DNA of 64,000 bases from Meloidogyne chitwoodi (lineage: Eukaryota; Nematoda; Chromadorea; Rhabditida; Meloidogynidae): positions 1,488,001 through 1,552,000 of the forward strand of contig JACZZP010000005.1 of assembly GCA_015183035.1 (NCBI GenBank), read 5' to 3'. The notes under the pieces are model-generated. The model was given only the letters and a program-made list of their open reading frames with translations. It made no database searches and had not been told where the DNA came from. Every line of letters begins with the position of its first letter. Position 1 is the stretch's first letter. The translations under genes and the position numbers were made by a program. This document shows positions 23,324-34,269 of this stretch, piece after piece.

Positions 23324-26169
23324 ATGGATATTTCTGAAAATGGACCTTCAACTAGTAAATCTATTTCATCAAATGTTGACCAAGAACAGCTTCAATTTTC
23401 ATTAAGTGCAATTATTCAAGCTCATTCAGATGATGTTAAATGTGTTATTGAATCTAAAACTGGACAATTAATAAGTGGAGGCAGAGATGGATTTATGAAA
23501 ATTTGGTCTAATGAGTACTATTCTTTTTTAATTTCGTTTAAAAATTATTTTTAGAAATATAAATTGGGTAAATACTTCAAATGTACAACAAAGTAATTCT
23601 CTTGCAATAAATTCTATTGCGCTTGGATCTGCACCTAATGCTGGTTTTGAAAGTTTAATATTTCTTGGGAGAAAAAATGGATCAATAGCTATTTATAATA
23701 CATCAATCACTGATGAGCCTGTGAAGGTTTTACAAGGACATAAATCTAACGGTTTTTTACTTTTAAAAAAGTTCAACTATTAATTTTAGTTTGTGCTCTA
23801 TATTTCGATGATAAAACTGGATTTTTGATGAGTGGATCTTGGGTTTATTTTTAAATTTATTGAATCATTTTTATAATTATTTTAGGATCACAATGCTGTT
23901 GTTTGGCCTTTGGAATATTTGCTTAAAGAGGATGGATCTGAAGTTTCGATTGGTTTCTTGTCTGGACATAAATGCTCTGTTTGGGCTGTTTCAACAATTC
24001 CTTCAACATTGCCTAAATTTCTTACTGGCTCTGCTGACAAATCAATTAAACTTTGGTCAAAAGATTATGAAATGATTAATGAATTTTTTGGTAATTTAAT
24101 ATATTTTTTTTAAATATAAGAATTATTTACTTTAGGTCACACTGATGTTGTTCGTTCATTAATTGTTATTTCTGATTTGTATTTTTTTTCTTCTTCTAAT
24201 GATGCTTCAATCATTTTATGGGATATTCAGAATTGTACAAGACTTCGCAACTTTTTACCACAACATGAGAATTTTATTTACACGTAATTCTTTCTATAAT
24301 TATTTTTAATTTAACATTATATTCAATAAAAATCAAAAAATTATTATAACTAATAGTAAGAGGAATAAAATCAGTCTAAAATAAAGAAAAATTTTCTTAA
24401 AAATTTATTACTTTTATAATTTTTTATTTTATTTATGTACATTCTAAATTTTTTACTTTGTTAAGAATGAGTCTGCTGCATACTTCTCAAGCTGATTTTT
24501 TAATTTCTGCTGGAGAGTGTGGGTGTATTGATTTTTGGAAATTACAAGTGGATGGAACTTTGGTTCATAAACTAGCTATGAAAATTCCCGTTCAAAGTAT
24601 TTGGTCAATTGCTGCAATGAAAAATGGAGATTTTACTGTTGCTTCAAGGTTTTTACATTCAGTTTGTGTAAAGATATTTTTTTCAATAGTTCTGGAATGG
24701 TTCTTGTATTTACTACTGATCCATTGAGGAAAGCCCCAGATGACATTCAGGAATTTTTCTATTCTAGCCAATATGAGGAACTTGCTTTAAAAGAAAAAGA
24801 AACTCAGGCAGCAAAGGTTTTTCTCTTATTTTATAAATTCAACAATTTATTGATTAAAGTAATTACTATATTTTCTATTTACGTTCATGCATTGGCTATT
24901 TTTTGATTTCTTTTTCTATTTTAGGATCCATCTTTCGATATTTCACGTTTTTCTTCACAAAATTACAATTCTGGTGCAAATGACGGTTATTTCCGTCAAA
25001 TTGTCACTAATCAAGTTGGAGATAAAGATTTTCATGACCCCCTTACTGGTTCTGGACGTTATGTTCCTGGGAGTTCTTCTGCTACACCTATTTCTATTGG
25101 TTAGAAGATATCTCTTTTATTAAATTTATTTTTAGATAAAAAACGTCCTCGAAACAATTTTGTGCCTTTAAATGATTTTTATAAATTTGGAAGAGAAGGT
25201 GTTTCACAAAAAGTTTTAACTATTCTTCAGGACATAAATTTAGGATTATTTAAACCATTGAAAATGACTGACGATGAAGTAAAATTTTTCAAAATTTTTA
25301 AATTTATACTAAAATTTAGATTTGCGCTGTTTCACAAATAGTAAAAGAAAATAATTTTGATATTACTGAATGCCATATTATTGCTTTAGAAAAAGCTCTT
25401 GAATGGCCGTTGGAATCATCTGTTTCTGCATTAGATGTGTTTAGAATTGCTCTTTTACATTCAAAATTCAATCAAATTTTCTGTTCTCTTGTGGTAAAAT
25501 TTATAAATAAAAAATTAAATTTTTTTCTGTTTATTAGCCAGTACTCGGCAATCCACCTAAGGGACAAGCAACAATTGCTCATTTAATTTCTCTTTTATCA
25601 AGCGACTCTCCAGACCCTATTCGCATTCTTTCATGTCGAGCACTTGCAAATGCTGCTAGTCACAGCTTTGGGTGTGAAATGTTATTATCGTCTACTTCTG
25701 CATTTTCTTATTCTGTTCCAGATCAACTTTATTCTACAAAACAAGCTTTACAAGTAAAATTAAAGTTTTACTTTATAAATTAAAATATTAAGATTTCTTC
25801 TGCAACTGCTTTGGCTAATTTTTCATCAATTTTATTAAGGAACAGTGAAGCAAAGTCAAATGTAACCGAACTTGGTTTGTTTTGTTTAGAATATTTTTAT
25901 ATTTTTAAAATTTTTCAGGTCCACGTGAGGATATTCTTCGTGCTATTATTACAGTTCTTCGAAAAACTGAATATAAAGACTTTTCAACAGTAGCTCTATT
26001 TCGCATTTTACAAACAATTATAATCCTGATGTGGGGCCAATCAACTTTAATTTATCTTGCAATAGAACAAGATCTTTTAAATGTTCTAAAACAAATTAAA
26101 GACGCTGTTTCTGATGAAGATATAAAATCTTTAATTCGTGATGCTGAAGGAATGATTATGGCAATTTAA
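23324..26169 (+). CDS. PLAA: Phospholipase A2-activating protein / UFD3 (WD40-PUL), ubiquitin pathway
   Basis: Cofactor of the AAA ATPase p97/CDC48 in ubiquitin-dependent trafficking and degradation. The N-terminal WD40 propeller is visible repeat by repeat (AHSDDVKCVIESKTGQLISG, SGHKCSVWAV, LTGSADKSIKLWS, GHTDVVRSL, SSNDASIILWDI). A linker follows with DPLTGSGRYVPGS, diagnostic of PLAA. The C-terminal PUL armadillo-like domain runs from NNFVPLNDFYKFG to the end (VLGNPPKGQATIAHLISLLS, RALANAASHSFG). Between the last WD blade (GMVLVFTTDP) and DPLTGSGRY only about 85 residues remain. The PFU ubiquitin-binding domain expected there is not seen in the exons or the 105-bp intron. Start at 23324 (MDISENGPST). 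Divergent from GMPS. Confidence 0.92.
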
Positions 26170-26756
26170 CAAATAATAAAAACAAATTTAATTCATTTGT
26201 TATAATTTGATTTTTTACTTTGTGAAAAGCATTATTTATATAAATTTATGATTGGACAAAATTAAGCTGGAATTTTAAAAAATCTGATCCTTCTAAGTAG
26301 TCACTAATGATTAGTTAGATCTATGTTTGTTTGTTTGTAAAAGTCTTATAATTTATTAAGTTTTTAACAAATCTTTTTAAAAATAAAACTTTATTTTGTT
26401 TTACACTTCTATGTAAACAATAAACGTACAAATCTCGTTGCTGGAGTAACGACTTGCCAAAAAATCACTCATTAGTCCCCCACAGTTTTTGAGGTATACG
26501 TTGTTTAAATAATTGAAAGCGTACATAAAATAATTGTTAACTGCGCGAATTGTTAGGTACGTGTGAAGCCCTTCAATAGTTTTTGTTTTCTTTTAAGCAT
26601 TTCTTTATTTTTCTCTAAAGCTAGTAGATTTAAGTCTAAAAATAATGGGAAAGTGTTGGTTAATTTTTAATTATATAAATATATTGTATTGTTTATATTA
26701 GCCTTTTTAACTTTTTAAATTTTTTATTTCTTATAAAATTATAAATAAAGATAAAA
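26170..26756. other. Intergenic region
   Basis: About 590 bp between two rightward genes. It is less AT-rich than most spacers (patch 26430-26570). It contains the short palindrome CTAATGATTAG near 26306. No gene, RNA or terminal repeats recognised. Confidence 0.45.
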
Positions 26757-27757
26757 ATGTGTCTATCAAGAATTGGCCAAATTGCATATGGAGGATTTGC
26801 TTTAGTCTCTATTGGCTTAATTTTGGGTTCAGTTTTTACACCAGGTGATTAAAGAATCTCTAATTTATTATTATTTTTACATAAAATATTTTAAGCATGG
26901 CGTCAGGTTGCTTCTAATATACAACAAGGCCAACTAGGTCAAATACCTTCAATAAACATGGGGCTATTTGCTTTTGCCTGTCAACGCTCAAATGTTAACT
27001 CTCAACAATATCCATATACCAATAATGGGTAAAATAATATTTTTGATAGATAAAAATATTTAAAATAAATATTTAAGAAACATTCAACCAAATACATTTA
27101 ATCAAGGAATTAATAATGCTAATCAAGGATTTAATAATTTAAATCAAGGGACTGGATTTTCAAATATTAATAATAATAATTTTGTTGGACAACAGTCTTC
27201 AATACAACAAGTAAATTCTGCTTCAACTGCTGTTACTGTGAGTACACAAAGTGGAACTCGTTATTTGGATATATGTGTTGAATGGTGGAATGTTTGTTTT
27301 ATCTAATTATATTTTAATATAATTTTTTAAATTTTATAGAATCAACCTTTATTTGAAAAGATTGTTGTCTGTTTAATGATTTTGGGATTAATTTCTGCTA
27401 TAGGTTCATTTATTTGGGATTTATTAACAATTTGTGCTTGTTTTTGTCATGGATCTATTTTAAAACCTCTTCCTGCATTGTCTATGACTTCATTTGTTTG
27501 TTTACTTGTATCAGTTATTATTTATTGGACACAAAATAATACATCAATAAGTTTGTTTATTTTAATTATTTAATTAATTAATTTAATATTTATTTATTTT
27601 TAAAGATCAACTTCAAAGTATTACAAGTATTCAATCATTAAATAGTCAAAGTGATTTAAGCTACAGTTTTTATTTAGCCTGTGGTGCCGTAGTTGCTTCA
27701 CTTGCAAATGTTATTATTGGAACACTTGTTGTTTTTCTAGCAGATAAATGCCTCTAA
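26757..27757 (+). CDS. Clc-like (claudin-like) four-transmembrane protein
   Basis: Nematode Clc-like proteins are claudin-related membrane proteins with four membrane spans. TM1 lies near the start (IAYGGFALVSIGLILGSVF) and is followed by a long extracellular loop. That loop includes an asparagine/glutamine-rich stretch (NQGINNANQGFNNLNQG). Then come YLDICVEWWNNQPLFEK leading into TM2 (IVVCLMILGLISAIGSF), TM3 (ALSMTSFVCLLVSVIIYW) and TM4 (YLACGAVVASLANVIIGTLV). It ends FLADKCL. The WW before TM2 and the spacing of helices match the Clc family. Five exons with introns of about 50-60 bp. About 260 residues. Junction function is inferred from the family only. Confidence 0.8.
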
Positions 27758-28454
27758 AAGAAATATAAATATTAAAAAAAATATTTTGTACATTTAAGAA
27801 ATTAATTACACTCATCAGACATTATTTATTAAATTTAATAAATATGTATTATATATTCAAAAGCACTTTCTTTCAATTTAGTACGAATTTTTATTTTATT
27901 ATTTTTGTATATTTTTAAATAAATGGATTAAAAAAAAGGATTTTTTACAATTTATTTTTAAAATTAATTAAAAATATTTTTGGAATTATAATATGTATAT
28001 TTGTTATCCTTTTTTATTGTTATAAAAAATAAAAGGATAGACAATAAACACTGAGAAATTTAATAAAAAAAGAATAAAGATATTTTTAGAAATAAATTTT
28101 AATATCAAAATAATATTATTTTTATATATAAATAGCTGGTTATTTTATTGTGATTCTCTCATTAAATTAATATTTTAAATTATTTAAATATTTTTTATAA
28201 TTAATAAATTTTTTAAAATAAATTTTTATTAAAAATTCAATTTTTACATTTTTCAGGAGTTTTTTTTTTCATAAACATATGTAGTTCTGAATGATAAATA
28301 CTTTTTTAATTAATTTTAAAAAATTATTATTTTTGAATATTTCTCACTTATAATTTAAAAAACATTTATTAAATATATAAAATATTAAAAAATTTATTTA
28401 TTTTTAAAATTTTATTATGACCTAATTATTAATTTTTAGTTTTTAAAATTTAAA
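27758..28454. other. Intergenic AT-rich spacer
   Basis: About 700 bp upstream of the ShKT gene. Contains complementary stretches around 27993-28037 (TATCCTTTTTATTG... AATAAAAGGATA), giving a small hairpin. No gene recognised. Confidence 0.45.
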
Positions 28455-29898
28455 ATGTTTTTCAATTTATTTATCTTCTTTTATTTTTTACAATTTTTTA
28501 AAAATTTTTCTTTTGGTGCAACTTCTTTAAATGCAGCTAATAATAAAGGTCCTTGCTATGATATAAAAAATAATAATTATTTACCTAATGCAATTATTTG
28601 CCAAAATGAAGCTGAGACTGTAGATGACCCAGAACTTGCTCCTGAAAAATTATGTAGTACAACACAAGCAGGAAGATTTAATTTAATAGGTTTACTTGAT
28701 AAAAATACTGGAAATGCTGTTGTTGATATAAATATAGAAAGAAATGAAAATTGTGAAATTCAAGGTTTTTTTTAATTAAAAAATAATAATAAGTATTATT
28801 TTTAGATCAAATTATATATTCAAGTAGATGTCGAAGAAGCTGTAAAACATGTTGTTTGTTACCTGAATATGGAAGCTGTAAAGGTAAGAATAGAGGGAAA
28901 ATTATAAAAATTAAATTAAATTTTCTAAAATTTAATTTTAAGATTCAATAAATAATTGTCAAATAACTCAATGTAATGATTTAACCTATTCTTTAAATCA
29001 ATGTCCTTCAACATGTGGGAAATGTACAGAAATTATTAGACAAAATAAAGATTTAGAATATTGTGCTGATATTCAAACAAATTGTGCAACATTAAAAGTA
29101 ATAAATAATTAATTAATTTATTTATTAAATTAAAAATTAATTTTTAGGAACAACAAAAATGTTTAGATCAAAATATTCAAAAAGAATGTGCATTAACTTG
29201 TAATGATTGGCCAGATAATAATATTTGTAAAAAATTTACTCAAGAAATGCGTAATCAATTAGGAGTTAGTAGTGGACAACAACAACAAAATAATGGAGGC
29301 AAATTAATTAATTATATTTAAAATTATAAAATAATTTATTTTTAAACAATTTTTTAAAGGCATTGGAGATATTGGAACTAATTGTGTAGAAAATAAAGAA
29401 TTATGTATTGATCAGGTAAATATATTTATTTATTTAATTAATTAATATATTTTTTTAAAATTAAATATTTTCTTTGTTGAAACAATCAAATAATTTTGTT
29501 CTAAATTTTGTATTTTTTTCTGTAATATATTTATAGTATTTTTTTTAATAATTAAACGTTTCATTTAATTATTTTAAATAAATTAATTATAAATAAATAA
29601 AAATAGCATTAAAAATTAATTATTTTATTTATTTATTTATTTTAATATTTTTTAAGTCTTATAAAGAATTTATGCAAAAATATTGTAAATCAACATGTAT
29701 TAATGCAATAACAGAACAATCCCCGGAAGAATGTGAGGATAAAAAACATACAAAGTTTTTTTTAAATTAAAAATAAATTAATAAATTTTATTTAAAAATA
29801 GTTGTGTTATTTGGAAAATTAATGGTTTCTGTGCAAATGATTTTTTTCCAAATTCGATACGTGAAAAATATTGTAAAAAAACATGCCATCTTTGTTAA
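28455..29898 (+). CDS. Secreted cysteine-rich protein with multiple ShKT-type domains
   Basis: Signal peptide in the first exon (MFFNLFIFFYFLQFFKNFSF), then a cysteine-poor region (to about residue 105). After it come repeated six-cysteine blocks: SRCRRSCKTCC; NNCQITQCNDL to CPSTCGKC; EYCADIQTNC to CALTCNDW; NCVENKELCIDQ to YCKSTC; and the final NCVIWKINGFCAND to YCKKTCHLC at the stop. The CxxTCxxC endings are the ShK-like signature. ShKT domains are widespread in secreted nematode proteins and often accompany proteases or act as channel modulators. No enzyme domain is seen here. Seven exons or so, about 325 residues. Role unknown; some domains deviate from the canonical spacing. Confidence 0.8.
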
Positions 29899-30630
29899 AA
29901 ATAATTTTTAATTTAATTTTTATTTAAAAAGTTGTTAATTATTTTTAAAAAAAGGATAAAAAAGTTTTACTAAATAAATATTTAATATTATTGTTTTTCT
30001 TTTCTTCAAATATTTAATTTTAATTATAATTTTTTTTTAATATTTAAATTAAATATTTAATTAAAATAAATTAATAAATAATTTATTTATTTTTTATTAT
30101 TTTTTAATTTAAATATTAAATTAACTATTTTACTTTAAAAGTAAAGGAATTTTTTTATAAAGTTTTTTAAATTATTTTTTAATAAAATTACTGTAATTTA
30201 TTAGGATTATTATTTTATTATTATTTTTATTTAGGTATTTTTGTTCTCCCTAAAGAGAATTAAAAAACAGCTATGTAATTGCTCATTAAATTAATTTTAC
30301 TCATATACTATTTAATAAAAAAATAAAATAATTTTTTCTTTAAAGTTTATTTTATATATTAATTAATTAATTTTAAAATAAAAAAAAAGAGAAATAAATA
30401 TAGGTAATAAATATTTTTATTAATTTTTTTTAATTTTCCTGTTAAAAAATAATTATTATGTTCTTATTAAATTGATACTTTTGTTGTATAAATACTTTTT
30501 TTTAATTAATATTTTTTTAATCTCCCATGCATTAAATCTCTGAATTAAAAAAATTAATTTTGTGTTTTTTTAACTTTAGATAATTTTTTTTAATAATTTT
30601 TTCATTATTAAAATAAACAAAGAAAAAAGA
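29899..30630. other. Intergenic AT-rich spacer
   Basis: About 730 bp of A/T-rich sequence upstream of the Srsx receptor. No gene or clear repeat recognised. Confidence 0.5.
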
Positions 30631-31999
30631 ATGATGATGACTGGAAACTTTTCAAATGAACTACAATTTAATAATTATGCTTATTATGATGTAAATAAGA
30701 TTTTTTCTTTTCTTTTTTTTTAATTAATTTAAATAAATTAAGATGTATATAAAATATAAAAATTCTGGTTTATCATTTATGCTTTGTTTTATGGCAATTA
30801 TTTTAAATATTATAGTAATTCCTGGTATTTTTATGAATGCTTCAATTATTTATATTACAATTAAATATAACAAGTAAATTATAAAATTATTTTATTATTT
30901 TTTAAATAAAAAAAAAAGAATACTTAATGGAACTTCAAGTTTTTTATTATCTTTAAATGCTTTTTATGAATTTCTTCATGGATTTGCTCATCAAGTTTTT
31001 TTATATACAGCATTATCCGGAAGAAATTTTATTTTATATTGGACAGTATTTTGTTGGGAAGTAATTCCTCTTTGGGGTTGTAGTTCAAGTGTTGCTACAA
31101 TTGCTTTAACTGGTTTTGATAGACTTCTACAAATTTATTATCCAAAATGGTTTTTTATTATTAAAAATAATTAAAAAATATATATTTTCTCTTTAAATAA
31201 AGGCATGAAAATGTTAAAAAGAATTTATATCTTGGATTTTTAATTATTTTTTCTCTTGGATGTGGTTCTTTAATTTCTTTAAAATTTTTAAATATTGCTA
31301 TAAAATATCCAAATTTACCACAAACTGGAACTTTAAGTGATATTTTTCTTTTTGATTTTAAATCTTTATTCTTTATTTATATGGGCATATGTAATAGTTT
31401 AAGTATTTTATTTTATATTTTTATTTTTATTTTTGTTCATCGTCAAAATGGTAAGAAAATAATTAATTTAGATTTAATTTATTTTTTAGCATTAAATATA
31501 TCAATTAATAATAATAATAATAAAAATAATATTCGTTTATTTAAATCAATGTTTGTAATAGTTTCTGTTACTATTGGATGTTATTTAATAACAGCAATTG
31601 TTCGTTTAATTATTTTACCACTTTTAAATTTAGGAGAAATTAATGTTTGGATAATTGAATTAAGTTTTGGTACTTTATTAAATTTAGGTGTTTCTTTAAA
31701 TGCTCTTGTACTTTATATATGCAGGTTATATTTATAATTAATTATTATTTAATTAATTTATTATAGTCAAGAATATCGAAAATGTTATAATCGTGAATTA
31801 ATAATTATTGGTTCATTTTTAGGAATTATTCGTCGTGAATCAAGTATAATTTTTAATTAATTAATTGAAATTAATTTATTAAGTTTCTTCTATTACTAAT
31901 ATTCAAACAAATAACATAAATTGTATTAACCAAACAGAAAGGAAAATTACTAATAAAATTGGAAATGGAAAACGTATAGTTCCATGTGATCAATTTTAA
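30631..31999 (+). CDS. Srsx-type seven-transmembrane chemoreceptor
   Basis: Rhodopsin-like nematode GPCR, expected in chemosensory membranes. After a short glycosylatable N-terminus (MMMTGNFSNEL), TM1 is MAIILNIIVIPGIFMNASII. Next is SFLLSLNAFYEFLHGFAHQV (TM2), and TM3 ends ATIALTGFDRLLQIYYP, with DR at the DRY position. TM5 lies in the exon from 31201. TM6 is FVIVSVTIGCYLITAIVRLI, and TM7 is LNLGVSLNALVLYICSQEYR, matching the N-x-x-x-Y / S-x-EYR end of Srsx proteins. Six exons; the stop is at 31997-31999. About 375 residues. An insertion of low-complexity NNNNNKNN sits in the third intracellular loop. Ligand unknown. Confidence 0.82.
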
Positions 32000-32087
32000 C
32001 AAAAAAAATAAAAAATATTTAATAAATATTTTAATAATTATTTTAAAATATAAAAAATATTATTATTATTTATATTAAAATAATCAA

Positions 32088-33432
32088 TTAAATATTATTC
32101 TTTTTAAAATCATCAAAAAATAATGCAATTTTAGCAACATCTTCCAATAAATTCATTTCAAAATAAAAACCTAATTCTACTGAACTTTTTATTTTATTTC
32201 CAGTTAATTCTTCATAAGCTTTTTCTTCACCATTTTTTAGACCAAACCAATTTGGAGATTTTCCCCAATTATTTAAAATTAATTTATTAATTTTAAATTC
32301 AAAAAATAATTTTCTAATATTCCAATTATTATTTAAATTTTCTTCTTTTTTATTTTTTGGAAAAGAATATGTATTAATTAAAAAATCCAAAATTTGTAAA
32401 GAATCTGATAAAATTGCTTTATTTTTAATTGTAATATTATATAATTTTTCTGAATTTAATTTATATTCTTTCTAAAAAAATTATTATTTTTTTAATTTAA
32501 TATTTAAATAAATAAAAACTTCTTTAATAAATTTTGGAATATAAATTGAATCACTAGCTAAATTAAATAATTTTTTAAAAATATTTATTTTTATAAAAAT
32601 TGTTAAAAAATCAATTTTTAATTGTTTAATTGCTTCTAATTTTAATTTTCTTTTAATTATTTTTTCTTTTTCTTTTAATTCTTTAGAAAAATATAATTTT
32701 TTAATCATATTATTTAATTTCAATTTTGAAGGTTTATTTGAAAATATTAAATTAAAATTAATATCTCAAATTAATTTTTCTAATGGCCAAGTAATTTTCT
32801 CTTCAACATCAATCTAAAGAAAAATATTATTTTAAAAATTAAAAAAATTACAGAAAATAAATAATTTCCATCTTTTCCTTTCTCTATTATTTCTTTTGCA
32901 AATTCTCTCCATCTTTTTAATAAATAAAGAAAATATCTAATATCTTTACTATTTTTTAAAAGTATTTTAGGAGAATAATATAAATTAAATAATTTAGGAA
33001 TTATATCAGAATATTCATTATTTTTTTCTAATAAATTTATAAGATCTTCTGATATTTCTAAAGCAAAAATAAAAGAATTTATACAAATTTGTTTTCGATA
33101 ATTAATATTTTCTCCCTCTTCTTCTTCTTCAAAATAAAAAAAATTTTCATATTTGGAAAATTCTTCGCTTTTATTTTCAAAAATAGATAATAATTTTGCT
33201 ATGTTTTCTTCAAAAATTTTTTGAATTTTTATTTGAATTCCAAATGAATATTTTAATTTATTAATTTCTTGAAAAATTATTTTTAAATTAATTTTGATAA
33301 AATAATTTAAAATTAAAAAAAATATTTTTATAAAAAACCTTTAGAATAAGCAAAATTTTTATTACATTCTCCAAATAAACAAAGTTTACAAAAGAAAATA
33401 AAAATTAAAAAATAAATACTAATTTTTATCAT
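32088..33432 (-). pseudogene. Secreted coiled-coil protein gene with an in-frame stop
   Basis: Family unknown. From the ATG at 33432 the leader MIKISIYFLIFIFFCKLCLF is a signal peptide. An intron follows. Exon 2 (about 32867-33270) contains a glutamate run and FLYLLKRWREFAKEI, and exon 3 (from about 32818) begins with IDVEEKITWPLEKLI. Directly after LEKLI the frame meets TGA (about 32771-32773), then continues open as DINFNLIFSNKPSKLKLNNM and through 32484 into the last exon (32088-32470). That exon ends FYFEMNLLEDVAKIALFFDD. I found no GT-AG combination that skips the TGA. Either the gene is broken, the assembly has an error, or it ends early. About 410 residues if read through. Confidence 0.6.
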
Positions 33433-33536
33433 AAAGAAGAATAATTAATAATATTAAATTTAACAAAATATTTTAATTTCATAAAAATATGCATTATCCG
33501 ACGTGTAAAACAGACTTTAATCGATTAACAAAATTT

Positions 33537-34090
33537 GGTACTTGTACCCCTATTGCCCCCACATCCTTTTTCAATGCCGCGTCTTTTTTTCTGCGCCGAA
33601 AAAATATTATAGACTGCTTTGATTGATATTGCCCCAAGAAAACTTTTAGGTGAAAGAACAAAAGTTATGAAAGATTAAGTTTGCTGAAAACACGTCAAAC
33701 TTGGATCAATTGGGAGTGTTTTATTCTCCATTTTAGGGCCCATAGCCGGTTGTCTTGGCACATACTTGGATCTAATCTTTGAAATTTACTCTAATGTATT
33801 ATTTCCATTGATCAACAAAACATCATCCGATAAAATACCTAACACATATTAGAAAGTAAATTTCAATGATTAGATCCAAGTATGTGCCAAGACCAACCAG
33901 TCATGAGCCCAAAAATAATAAAACATTCCTAATAGAAATTACGTAGACAAAATCAAATTTAACAAGCCTTTACACATCAAAGTTTTCTTGGGGCAATATC
34001 AATCAAAGCAGTCTAGAATATTTTTTCGGCGCAGAAAAAAAAAGACGCAGCATTGAAAAAGGATGTTGGGGCAATAGGGGTAAAAGTACC
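33537..34090. mobile_element. Merlin-like foldback MITE with 8-bp target duplication
   Basis: Arms of roughly 250 bp in inverted orientation. The left arm starts GGTACTTGTACCCCTATTGC (33537), and the complement of the right end starts GGTACTTTTACCCCTATTGC. Long matching blocks follow (CGCGTC/TGCGTC, TTTGATTGATATTGCCCCAA, GATCCAAGTATGTGCCAAGA). The flanks are an identical 8-bp duplication, CAAAATTT (33529-33536 and 34091-34098). The GGTACTT end and 8-bp duplication match the Merlin remnant at 18590, so both were probably moved by one transposase type. No coding sequence inside. It lies in the 33433-34269 spacer. Confidence 0.88.
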
Positions 34091-34269
34091 CAAAATTTAT
34101 CTGATACAGTCATATGCCTCAAATCTAAGTGATTTTATATTAAAACCAAAATAAAAAAATATTAAATTAATTTTTAAACTTTCAAAAACTAAAAAATAAC
34201 AATAATTAAATAATATAACAAATAAATGTTTAATTTTTCGCATTATTTTTAGTCAAAATATTCGTCAGC

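Noticed and set aside
23839..24075. Rightward frame overlapping a PLAA WD40 exon in another frame
   Set aside because: The alternative frame carries the WD repeat residues, so this is a shadow.
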